Assembly (NCBI GenBank): GCA_018241985.1
Contig: JAFECV010000185.1
Coordinates: 1 to 5,081, forward strand
DNA length: 5,081 bases
From: Pseudomonadota bacterium
GTDB lineage: Bacteria; Pseudomonadota; Gammaproteobacteria; Burkholderiales; Burkholderiaceae_C
Direction of reading: 5' to 3'
The translations under genes were made by a program, and so were the position numbers. Below the pieces are notes generated by a model, which did no database searches, was not told the origin of the DNA, and was given only the letters and a program-made list of their open reading frames with translations. Positions 1 through 5,081 of this stretch are shown piece by piece. How positions within the stretch are numbered: position 1 is the stretch's first letter; each line of letters starts with the position of its first letter.

Positions 1-1859
1 TCGGCTACGGCGAATCGGCCTCGCGCTTCCAGGAGCCCAAGCGCGTGGTGTTCCGCAAGGAGGTCGGCCCGCTGCTCTCGATGGAGGAGATGACGCGCTG
101 CATCCATTGCACCCGCTGCATCCGCTTCGGCATCGAGATCGGCGGCGTGATGGAACTGGGCATGGTCAATCGCGGCGAGCACGCCGAGATCACCACGGTG
201 GTCGGCGACACGATCGATTCCGAACTGTCGGGCAACATGATCGACATCTGCCCGGTCGGCGCGATCACCAGCAAGCCGTTCCGCTTCAGCGCCCGCACCT
301 GGGAGCTGCTGCGCCGCAAGTCGGTCAGCCCGCACGACTCGACCGGCGCGAACCTGGTGGTCCAGGTCAAGAACAACCGGGTGCTGCGGGTCGTGCCGCT
401 GGAGAACGAGGACGTCAACGAGTGCTGGATCGCCGACCGCGATCGCTTCTCGTACGAGGCGCTCGACTGCGACGACCGGCTCACGCAGCCGATGCTCAAG
501 CAGGACGGCCAATGGGTGGCGGTCGACTGGCAGACCGCGCTCGAGTATGTCGCCAACGGCCTGAAGAACATCAAGGCCGAGCATGGCGCCGCGGCGATCG
601 GGCTGCTGGCCAGCCCGCACAGCACGCTCGAGGAACTGGTGCTGGCGAAGGCGCTGGTGAATGGCCTCGGCAGCGGCAACATCGACACCCGGCTGCGCCA
701 TGCCGATTTCACGCGCTCCGATGGCGTGCGCTGGCTCGGCACCTCGATCGCGTCGCTTTCCACACTGAACCGCGTGCTGGTGGTCGGCTCGAACCTGCGC
801 AAGGACCATCCGCTGTTTGCGCAGCGAATTCGGCAGGCAGCGCGCGCCGGTTGTGCGGTGAGTGCTATCAATTCAGTAGTAGAACTGGGATCTGCCGACG
901 CCTGGGCGATGCCGGTCGCGAACACGCTGCTGGCGAATCCGGGTGGCTGGGCGCAGGCGCTGGCCGATGTCGCGGCAGCGGTTGCGGCGAAGAAGGGCGT
1001 GGCGCCGCCGGCGGCCGGCCGCGTCACCGACGAGGCGGCGGCGATCGCCGCGTCGCTGCTCGGCGGCGAGCGCCGCGCGATCCTGCTCGGCAACGCGGCC
1101 GCGCACCACGCGCGTGCGAACAGCCTGCTGGCACTGGCGCAGTGGATCGGCGCGCAGACCGGCGCCAGCGTCGGCTACCTCACCGAGGCCGCGAACACGG
1201 TTGGCGCGCAGTGGGTCGGCGCGCTGCCGGGCGGTGCCGCGGGCGGCGGGATGAACGCGGCCGAGATGCTGTCCGGCGCGCTGCAGGGCGTGCTGCTGCT
1301 GGCCACCGAACCCGAATTCGACTCGGCCGCGGGGGCCGCGGCCAAGGCCGCGCTCGGCCGCGCCCGGATGGTCGTCACGCTGAGCCCGTTCAAGGCCAAT
1401 CTGGATTTCAGCGACGTGCTGCTGCCGATCGCGCCGTTCACCGAGACCTCGGGCACGTTCGTCAATGCCGAAGGCCGGCTGCAGAGCTTCCAGGCGGTCG
1501 TGCCGTCGCTCGGCGAAACGCGTCCGGCCTGGAAGGTGCTGCGCGTGCTGGCGAACCTGCTCGGCCTGTCCGGCTTCGACTATGAATCGTCGCAGGCGGT
1601 GGTCGAGCATCTGCAGGTCGAGCGTCGCGGTGAAGCGCGCTTCGTTCCGGCCGAGCGGCTCGGCAACACGGCGAGCGGGCCGATCGACCTGAGCGACACC
1701 GGGCCCGAGCGGCCGGCCGTCGCCAGCATCTATCAGCTCGACGGCCTGGTGCGCCGGGCGTCGTCGCTGCAGCTCACGGCCGACGCGCGCGCCGCGGCCG
1801 GCGCCCATGCTGCGACTGACGGGCGTGCCGCGGCCGGTGCGCAGGAGGCCTTGGCATGA
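1..1859 (+). CDS. nuoG: NADH-quinone oxidoreductase subunit G (NuoG), 5' truncated by window edge
   Basis: This is the large Fe-S subunit of the complex I peripheral arm, which carries electrons from the NADH-oxidising module towards NuoI. The frame is open from base 3 (bases 1-2 belong to a split codon) to TGA 1857-1859, giving 618 codons; about 110-120 N-terminal residues, holding the [2Fe-2S] N1b and the His-ligated N5 cluster, should lie upstream. The N4 ligands are visible as C-x2-C-x2-C-x43-C, with Cys codons at 99, 108, 117 and 249. The extra N7 cysteines known from E. coli and Thermus are absent: the equivalent stretch reads [11 protein letters not shown]. The remainder is the molybdopterin-oxidoreductase-like fold, including [12 protein letters not shown] at 1443-1478. 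The protein ends soon after [10 protein letters not shown] in an Ala-rich repeated tail, without the C-terminal domain I expect in betaproteobacterial homologues. It overlaps nuoH by 4 bp. Identity is very secure. Confidence 0.97.
   Translation, partial: GYGESASRFQEPKRVVFRKEVGPLLSMEEMTRCIHCTRCIRFGIEIGGVMELGMVNRGEHAEITTVVGDTIDSELSGNMIDICPVGAITSKPFRFSARTWELLRRKSVSPHDSTGANLVVQVKNNRVLRVVPLENEDVNECWIADRDRFSYEALDCDDRLTQPMLKQDGQWVAVDWQTALEYVANGLKNIKAEHGAAAIGLLASPHSTLEELVLAKALVNGLGSGNIDTRLRHADFTRSDGVRWLGTSIASLSTLNRVLVVGSNLRKDHPLFAQRIRQAARAGCAVSAINSVVELGSADAWAMPVANTLLANPGGWAQALADVAAAVAAKKGVAPPAAGRVTDEAAAIAASLLGGERRAILLGNAAAHHARANSLLALAQWIGAQTGASVGYLTEAANTVGAQWVGALPGGAAGGGMNAAEMLSGALQGVLLLATEPEFDSAAGAAAKAALGRARMVVTLSPFKANLDFSDVLLPIAPFTETSGTFVNAEGRLQSFQAVVPSLGETRPAWKVLRVLANLLGLSGFDYESSQAVVEHLQVERRGEARFVPAERLGNTASGPIDLSDTGPERPAVASIYQLDGLVRRASSLQLTADARAAAGAHAATDGRAAAGAQEALA
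1779..1850 (+). repeat. Tandem 36-bp imperfect repeat encoding the Ala-rich NuoG tail
   Basis: Two adjacent 36-bp units, 1779-1814 and 1815-1850, match at 26 of 36 positions by hand count. They share the exact 11-mer gccgcggccgg at 1791-1801 and 1827-1837. They encode [12 protein letters not shown] and [12 protein letters not shown], which form almost the whole C-terminus of NuoG. The second unit also contains the nuoH ribosome binding site. It could be a decayed local duplication or simply GC-rich, Ala-coding low complexity; the shared D-x-R-A-A-A-G-A pattern favours duplication. Confidence 0.6.
1843..1848 (+). promoter_or_regulatory. Shine-Dalgarno site for nuoH, inside the nuoG end
   Basis: A perfect AGGAGG lies 7 nt before the nuoH ATG at 1856, inside the last codons of nuoG (Gln-Glu-Ala). 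Together with the ATGA overlap it fixes the nuoH start and suggests translational coupling to nuoG. Confidence 0.85.
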
Positions 1860-2938
1860 TCGACGCGTTCTACAACGCCGGGCTCGGCCTCGCCGGTGGC
1901 GCCTGGTGGACGGTGGTGGCCTGGCCGGTGATCTGGGCGCTGATCAAGATCGTCGTGGTGCTGGTGCCGCTGCTGCTGGCGGTCGCGTACCTGACGCTGT
2001 GGGAGCGCAAGCTCCTCGGCTTCATGCAGGTGCGCTACGGCCCGAACCGCGTCGGGCCGATGGGGCTGCTGCAGCCGATCGCCGACGCGCTCAAGCTCCT
2101 GACCAAGGAAATCATCGATCCGGCCGCCTCGTCGCGCGGCCTGTTCATGCTCGGGCCGGTGATGGCGATCATGCCGGCACTGGCGGCCTGGGTCGCGATC
2201 CCGTTCGGACCGGACGTCGCGCTGGCCAACACCAACGCCGGTCTGCTGCTGATCATGGCGCTGACCTCGCTCGAGATCTACGGGATCATCATCGGCGGCT
2301 GGGCCTCGAATTCGAAGTACGCGTTCCTCGGTGCCTTGCGCGCGTCGGCGCAGATGGTCAGCTACGAGATCGCGATGGGCTTCTGCTTCCTCGTGGTGCT
2401 GATGGTCAGCGGCAGCCTGAACATGACCGACATCGTGCTGGGTCAGGGCAAGGGCTACTTCGCGAGCATGGGGCTGACCTTCCTGTCGTGGAACTGGCTG
2501 CCGCTGCTGCCGATCATGCTGGTGTACGTGATCTCCGGCGTCGCCGAGACGAACCGGCATCCGTTCGACATGGCCGAAGGCGAGGCGGAAATCGTCGCCG
2601 GCCACATGGTCGAGTACTCCGGCATGGGCTTCGCGATCTTCTTCCTCGCGGAATACACCAGCATGTGGCTGGTGTCGATTCTCGCGGTCACGCTGTTCTT
2701 CGGCGGCTGGATGTCGCCGATCGACGCCGCGCCGTTCACCTGGGTTCCGGGCTGGATCTGGCTTGGGCTGAAGACCTTCGTCGTGGTCTCGATGTTCATC
2801 TGGTTCCGTGCCACGTTCCCGCGCTTTCGCTACGACCAGATCATGCGCCTGGGCTGGAAGATCTTCATTCCGGTCACGCTGATCTGGCTGGTCGTGGTCG
2901 GCGCCTGGATGCAGACGCCGTGGAACATCTGGAAGTAA
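1856..2938 (+). CDS. nuoH: NADH-quinone oxidoreductase subunit H (NuoH)
   Basis: NuoH is the inner-membrane subunit (ND1 homologue) joining the peripheral arm to the membrane arm; it forms much of the quinone chamber and the start of the proton-linked channel. The product has 360 residues, near the family size. Family motifs appear in order: ERK at 50-52, the [20 protein letters not shown] loop at 61-80, [12 protein letters not shown] at 160-171 with conserved Glu171, then the acidic loop [20 protein letters not shown] at 230-249 with Glu231, Asp238, Glu241, Glu243 and Glu245, and the [13 protein letters not shown] signature near 318-330. Several long hydrophobic stretches alternate with these loops (for example about 22-48, 175-197, 205-228, 258-283, 301-317 and 335-351). 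The start is set by the ATGA overlap with nuoG and the AGGAGG upstream. The stop TAA lies inside the nuoI ribosome binding site. Confidence 0.98.
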   Translation: MIDAFYNAGLGLAGGAWWTVVAWPVIWALIKIVVVLVPLLLAVAYLTLWERKLLGFMQVRYGPNRVGPMGLLQPIADALKLLTKEIIDPAASSRGLFMLGPVMAIMPALAAWVAIPFGPDVALANTNAGLLLIMALTSLEIYGIIIGGWASNSKYAFLGALRASAQMVSYEIAMGFCFLVVLMVSGSLNMTDIVLGQGKGYFASMGLTFLSWNWLPLLPIMLVYVISGVAETNRHPFDMAEGEAEIVAGHMVEYSGMGFAIFFLAEYTSMWLVSILAVTLFFGGWMSPIDAAPFTWVPGWIWLGLKTFVVVSMFIWFRATFPRFRYDQIMRLGWKIFIPVTLIWLVVVGAWMQTPWNIWK

Positions 2939-2943
2939 GGAGG
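2937..2943 (+). promoter_or_regulatory. Shine-Dalgarno site for nuoI, overlapping the nuoH stop
   Basis: AAGGAGG uses the last two bases of the nuoH TAA stop (2936-2938) and ends 5 nt before the nuoI ATG at 2949. It is the strongest ribosome binding site in the window. It decides for the upstream nuoI start, which gives an N-terminus longer than usual. Confidence 0.88.
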
Positions 2944-2948
2944 TTGTC

Positions 2949-3476
2949 ATGTCTGCTGTGACCGAAACCCCTGTCAAGACGGGATCCGCCTTTTCGATCA
3001 AGGATTTCCTGAACAGCTTCATGCTGGTGGAGCTGTTCAAGGGCATGGCGCTGACCGGACGCTACGCGCTCAGCCGCAAGGTGACCGTCGAGTACCCGGA
3101 AGAGAAGACGCCGTTGTCGCCGCGTTTTCGCGGGCTGCATGCGTTGCGCCGCTACGAGAACGGCGAGGAGCGCTGCATCGCCTGCAAGCTGTGCGAGGCA
3201 ATCTGCCCGGCGGTGGCGATCACGATCGAATCGGCCGTGCGCGAGGACGGGACCCGGCGCACCACGCGCTACGACATCGACCTGACCAAGTGCATCTTCT
3301 GCGGCTTCTGCGAGGAAAGCTGCCCGGTCGACTCGATCGTCGAGACCGACATCCTCGAATACCACGGCGAGAAGCGCGGTGACCTGTATTTCACGAAGGA
3401 AATGCTGCTCGCCGTCGGCGACCGCTACGAAGCCCAGATCGCGGCGAACCGGGCGGCCGACGCCAAGTACCGCTGA
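2949..3476 (+). CDS. nuoI: NADH-quinone oxidoreductase subunit I (NuoI), 2x[4Fe-4S] ferredoxin-type
   Basis: NuoI is the ferredoxin-like subunit at the base of the peripheral arm. Its N6a and N6b clusters relay electrons towards the terminal N2 cluster (in NuoB) next to the quinone site. Two classic motifs are present: C76-x2-C79-x2-C82-x3-C86-P and C115-x2-C118-x2-C121-x3-C125-P; each cluster takes three Cys from one motif and the last Cys of the other. Before them lies an amphipathic, membrane-facing helix region (about residues 16-40), and the sequence ends in the family's typical [11 protein letters not shown]. The length of 175 aa exceeds the roughly 162 aa I expect for betaproteobacterial NuoI; the excess is at the N-terminus, where residues 1-15 (Thr/Ser/Pro-rich) precede the usual SIKDF start region. 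The AAGGAGG 5 nt upstream supports this ATG; the next in-frame ATG, at 3021, would cut into the conserved helix. Confidence 0.98.
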   Translation: MSAVTETPVKTGSAFSIKDFLNSFMLVELFKGMALTGRYALSRKVTVEYPEEKTPLSPRFRGLHALRRYENGEERCIACKLCEAICPAVAITIESAVREDGTRRTTRYDIDLTKCIFCGFCEESCPVDSIVETDILEYHGEKRGDLYFTKEMLLAVGDRYEAQIAANRAADAKYR

Positions 3477-3502
3477 CGCAAGGACCAACGGGTAGCTGCT
3501 GT

Positions 3503-4174
3503 ATGGACGTCAAGGGCGCACTTTTTTATATCTTCTCGGCGATCCTGCTGTATGCGGCGTTTCGCGTCGTCACCGCGCGCAACCCGATGTATGCGGTGCT
3601 GTACCTGGTGCTCGCGTTCACGCAGGCGTCGATGGTCTGGATGCTGCTGAAGGCGGAGTTTCTCTCGATCGCCCTGGTGCTGGTGTATGTCGGAGCGGTG
3701 ATGGTGCTGTTCCTGTTCGTGGTGATGATGCTGGACATCAACCTCGACGCGTTGCGCAGGGGCTTCTGGCGCCACTTTCCGCTCGCGGCCACGATCGGCG
3801 CGCTGGTCGCGCTCGAGATGGCGGGCGTCCTGATGGGGGGCTTTCGCGGCGGCGAACTGTCGCGCGTCACCGTGACGCTGGGCAAGACCGGCGCGCCGGT
3901 ATCGAACACCCGGGAACTGGGCATCCTGCTCTTTTCGCAGTACCTGTACCCGCTCGAGATCGCCTCGGTCATTCTGCTGGTGGCGATCATCGCCGCGATC
4001 GCGCTGACGATGCGCCGGCGCAAGGACGCGAAGTACATGAGCTCGTCGGTCCAGGTGCGGGTGCATCCGGTCGACCGGGTCCGCGTGCTGCAGATGCCGG
4101 TGACGAAACCGGCGGCGCCGATCGAGCCGGCCGCCGAATCCGTCGCCGCCGCGCAGCCGGAGAAGAAGCCATGA
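3503..4174 (+). CDS. nuoJ: NADH-quinone oxidoreductase subunit J (NuoJ)
   Basis: NuoJ is a small inner-membrane subunit (ND6 homologue) between NuoH/NuoA and NuoK, in the region that couples quinone reduction to proton movement. It has 223 residues. Five hydrophobic segments can be seen near 5-23, 29-48, 54-77, 92-112 and 141-169. The third carries the conserved [19 protein letters not shown] stretch (52-70) with Tyr62 and Gly64, the place of the known pi-bulge helix. After the basic RRRKD (171-175) comes a cytoplasmic-looking tail that ends Pro/Ala-rich ([11 protein letters not shown]...) and probably has no conserved role. The start ATG fits the family N-terminus ([16 protein letters not shown]), but the ribosome binding site is weak: only GGG at 3490-3492, with AAGGA at 3480-3484 lying 18 nt away. 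It follows nuoI after 26 bp and overlaps nuoK by 4 bp (ATGA). Confidence 0.97.
   Translation: MDVKGALFYIFSAILLYAAFRVVTARNPMYAVLYLVLAFTQASMVWMLLKAEFLSIALVLVYVGAVMVLFLFVVMMLDINLDALRRGFWRHFPLAATIGALVALEMAGVLMGGFRGGELSRVTVTLGKTGAPVSNTRELGILLFSQYLYPLEIASVILLVAIIAAIALTMRRRKDAKYMSSSVQVRVHPVDRVRVLQMPVTKPAAPIEPAAESVAAAQPEKKP
4159..4162 (+). promoter_or_regulatory. Shine-Dalgarno site for nuoK, inside the nuoJ end
   Basis: GGAG, followed by AAG AAG, lies 8 nt before the nuoK ATG at 4171, within the Pro-Glu-Lys-Lys end of nuoJ. With the ATGA overlap it supports this start and coupled translation of nuoJ and nuoK. Confidence 0.7.
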
Positions 4175-4479
4175 CGCTGACCCTGGGACATTACCTCGCG
4201 CTGGGCGCGATCCTGTTCGCGCTCGCGACGATAGGGATCTTCCTGAACCGCAAGAACCTGATCGTGCTGCTGATGGCGATCGAGCTGATGCTGCTCGCGG
4301 TCAACACGAACTTCATCGCGTTCTCCTACTTCCTGGGCGACATGGCGGGCCAGGTCTTCGTGTTCTTCATCCTGACGATCGCGGCCGCGGAGTCGGCGAT
4401 CGGCCTGGCGATCCTCGTGCTCGTGTTTCGCAACAAGAACAGCATCAACGTGGACGAGCTCGACGGCCTCAAGGGCTGA
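4171..4479 (+). CDS. nuoK: NADH-quinone oxidoreductase subunit K (NuoK)
   Basis: NuoK is a small membrane subunit (ND4L homologue, distantly related to MrpC) that carries part of the proton path between NuoJ and NuoN. It has 102 residues, the usual size. Three transmembrane helices are visible near 4-24, 29-52 and 60-86. The two key buried acids are present: Glu38 in [13 protein letters not shown] and Glu74 in [13 protein letters not shown], corresponding to E. coli Glu36 and Glu72. The tail [15 protein letters not shown] is a common betaproteobacterial ending. The start is fixed by the ATGA overlap with nuoJ and a GGAG 8 nt upstream. The gene is intact, and 30 bp separate it from nuoL. Confidence 0.98.
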   Translation: MTLTLGHYLALGAILFALATIGIFLNRKNLIVLLMAIELMLLAVNTNFIAFSYFLGDMAGQVFVFFILTIAAAESAIGLAILVLVFRNKNSINVDELDGLKG

Positions 4480-4509
4480 CCTCGGCTCGACTCAACCGAA
4501 CCCAAGCAT

Positions 4510-5081
4510 ATGGCTGCAACACTTTCTGCCGGCATGCTGCTGGCGGTGCCGCTGGCGCCGCTGGTCGGCGCGATCATCGCCTCCATCTTCGGGACGAAGT
4601 TCGGCGGCAATCTGGTCGGCCGGCGCGTCAGCCACAGCGTGACCATCCTCGGGGTGCTGATCTCGTTCGTGGTCTCGGCCATCGTGCTGTACCGGGTCGC
4701 GGAGCAGGGCGCGCATTTCGACGGCCCGATCTACACCTGGATGGTGGTCGGCGGCGTGAAGATGGAGATCGGCTTCCTGATCGACGGCCTGTCCGCGATG
4801 ATGATGTGCGTGGTGAGCTTCGTCTCGCTGATGGTGCACATCTACACCATCGGCTACATGGCGGACGACGACGGCTACGACCGGTTCTTCGGCTACATCT
4901 CGCTGTTCACCTTCTCGATGCTGATGCTCGCGATGAGCAACAACATGCTGCAGCTGTTCTTCGGCTGGGAGGCGGTGGGCCTGGTGTCGTACCTGCTGAT
5001 CGGCTTCTGGTACACGCGGCCCAGCGCGGTGCATGCGAACCTGAAGGCGTTCATGGTGAACCGGGTCGGCGACTTCGGCTT
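4510..5081 (+). CDS. nuoL: NADH-quinone oxidoreductase subunit L (NuoL), 3' truncated by window edge
   Basis: NuoL is the distal antiporter-like proton pump of the membrane arm (ND5 homologue). The frame is open from ATG 4510 to the window end: 190 full codons of a protein normally over 600 residues. Visible family marks are MEIGFLIDGLSAMMM (85-99), the highly conserved HIYTIGYM (110-117), FFGWEAVGLVSYLLIGFW (150-167) with the channel Glu154 (E. coli Glu144), and NRVGDFG (184-190) with Arg185 and Asp188. Hydrophobic segments lie near 9-28, 44-61, 92-113, 127-141 and 149-167. The ATG at 4510 matches the family N-terminus (MAATLSAGMLLAVPLAPL), although no Shine-Dalgarno sequence is visible in the 30-bp gap; ATG 4534 (Met9) is a weaker alternative, also without one. 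The rest of nuoL, then nuoM and nuoN, are expected downstream. Confidence 0.96.
   Translation, partial: MAATLSAGMLLAVPLAPLVGAIIASIFGTKFGGNLVGRRVSHSVTILGVLISFVVSAIVLYRVAEQGAHFDGPIYTWMVVGGVKMEIGFLIDGLSAMMMCVVSFVSLMVHIYTIGYMADDDGYDRFFGYISLFTFSMLMLAMSNNMLQLFFGWEAVGLVSYLLIGFWYTRPSAVHANLKAFMVNRVGDFG

Noticed and set aside
5..1093. 362-codon open frame on the - strand opposite nuoG
   Set aside because: Ser/Ala/Thr-rich antisense shadow of nuoG with no recognisable motif.
107..1585. 492-codon + strand frame inside nuoG
   Set aside because: Out-of-frame reading of nuoG, extremely rich in Arg and Gly; typical GC shadow.
873..1808. 311-codon open frame on the - strand opposite nuoG
   Set aside because: Arg/Ala/Gly-rich shadow produced by the high GC content; the + strand frame holds the conserved NuoG motifs.
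2939..2948. Possible promoter between nuoH and nuoI
   Set aside because: The gap is 10 bp and is taken up by the ribosome binding site; no -35/-10 pattern is visible upstream.
1807..2961. 384-codon + strand frame overlapping nuoH
   Set aside because: Its Arg/Asp/Gly-rich product is a frame-shifted reading of nuoH; nuoH in its own frame shows all family motifs and membrane segments.
1733..3046. 437-codon open frame on the - strand across nuoG/nuoH/nuoI
   Set aside because: It lies antisense to three secure genes, and its product is rich in His, Arg, Asp and Gln, the usual mirror of GC-biased membrane-protein codons. No family resemblance is seen.
4482..4499. Possible hairpin or terminator between nuoK and nuoL (TCGG ... 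CCGA)
   Set aside because: The stem is only 4 bp with a 10-nt loop and no T-run follows; a terminator here would also cut the operon before nuoL.
1..5081. Search for an inserted accessory gene, mobile element, CRISPR array or RNA gene
   Set aside because: The six nuo genes abut or overlap with gaps of at most 30 bp, leaving no room for inserted elements; no inverted terminal repeats, regular spaced repeats or tRNA-like folds were seen.

Overview
The window is a slice through the middle of a nuo operon, which encodes the proton-pumping NADH:quinone oxidoreductase (respiratory complex I, NDH-1). All genes lie on the + strand in the order nuoG (3' part) - nuoH - nuoI - nuoJ - nuoK - nuoL (5' part). 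Coding sequence fills almost everything; the largest gap between genes is 30 bp. The DNA is strongly GC-rich with G/C-ending codons. The gene order, the separate (unfused) subunits and the protein wording (for example the NuoI ferredoxin core, the NuoH ends and the NuoL start) fit a betaproteobacterium, most likely Burkholderiales. That placement rests on remembered family sequences, not on a search.

Layout: 1-1859 is the C-terminal ~618 codons of NuoG, the large iron-sulfur subunit of the peripheral arm. It keeps the N4 cluster ligands but has an unusually short, Ala-rich C-terminus. 1856-2938 is NuoH, the membrane subunit that forms much of the quinone chamber. 2949-3476 is NuoI, with two [4Fe-4S] clusters that pass electrons towards the quinone site. 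3503-4174 is NuoJ and 4171-4479 is NuoK, small membrane subunits of the proton path. 4510-5081 is the first 190 codons of NuoL, the distal antiporter-like pump, and runs off the window.

The genes form one translationally coupled unit: nuoG/nuoH and nuoJ/nuoK share ATGA stop/start overlaps, and the nuoH stop codon lies inside the nuoI ribosome binding site. I see no promoter, terminator, RNA gene, mobile element or CRISPR array. Together the products carry electrons from the peripheral arm (NuoG, then NuoI) to quinone at the NuoH interface and couple this to proton movement through NuoH, NuoJ, NuoK and NuoL.

This is a conserved housekeeping locus, and I found no sign of an undescribed system. 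The points worth a second look are modest: the apparent loss of the NuoG C-terminal domain with a 12-residue tandem repeat in its place, an A/T-rich codon island inside nuoG, an N-terminal extension of NuoI, and weak or absent Shine-Dalgarno signals before nuoJ and nuoL.
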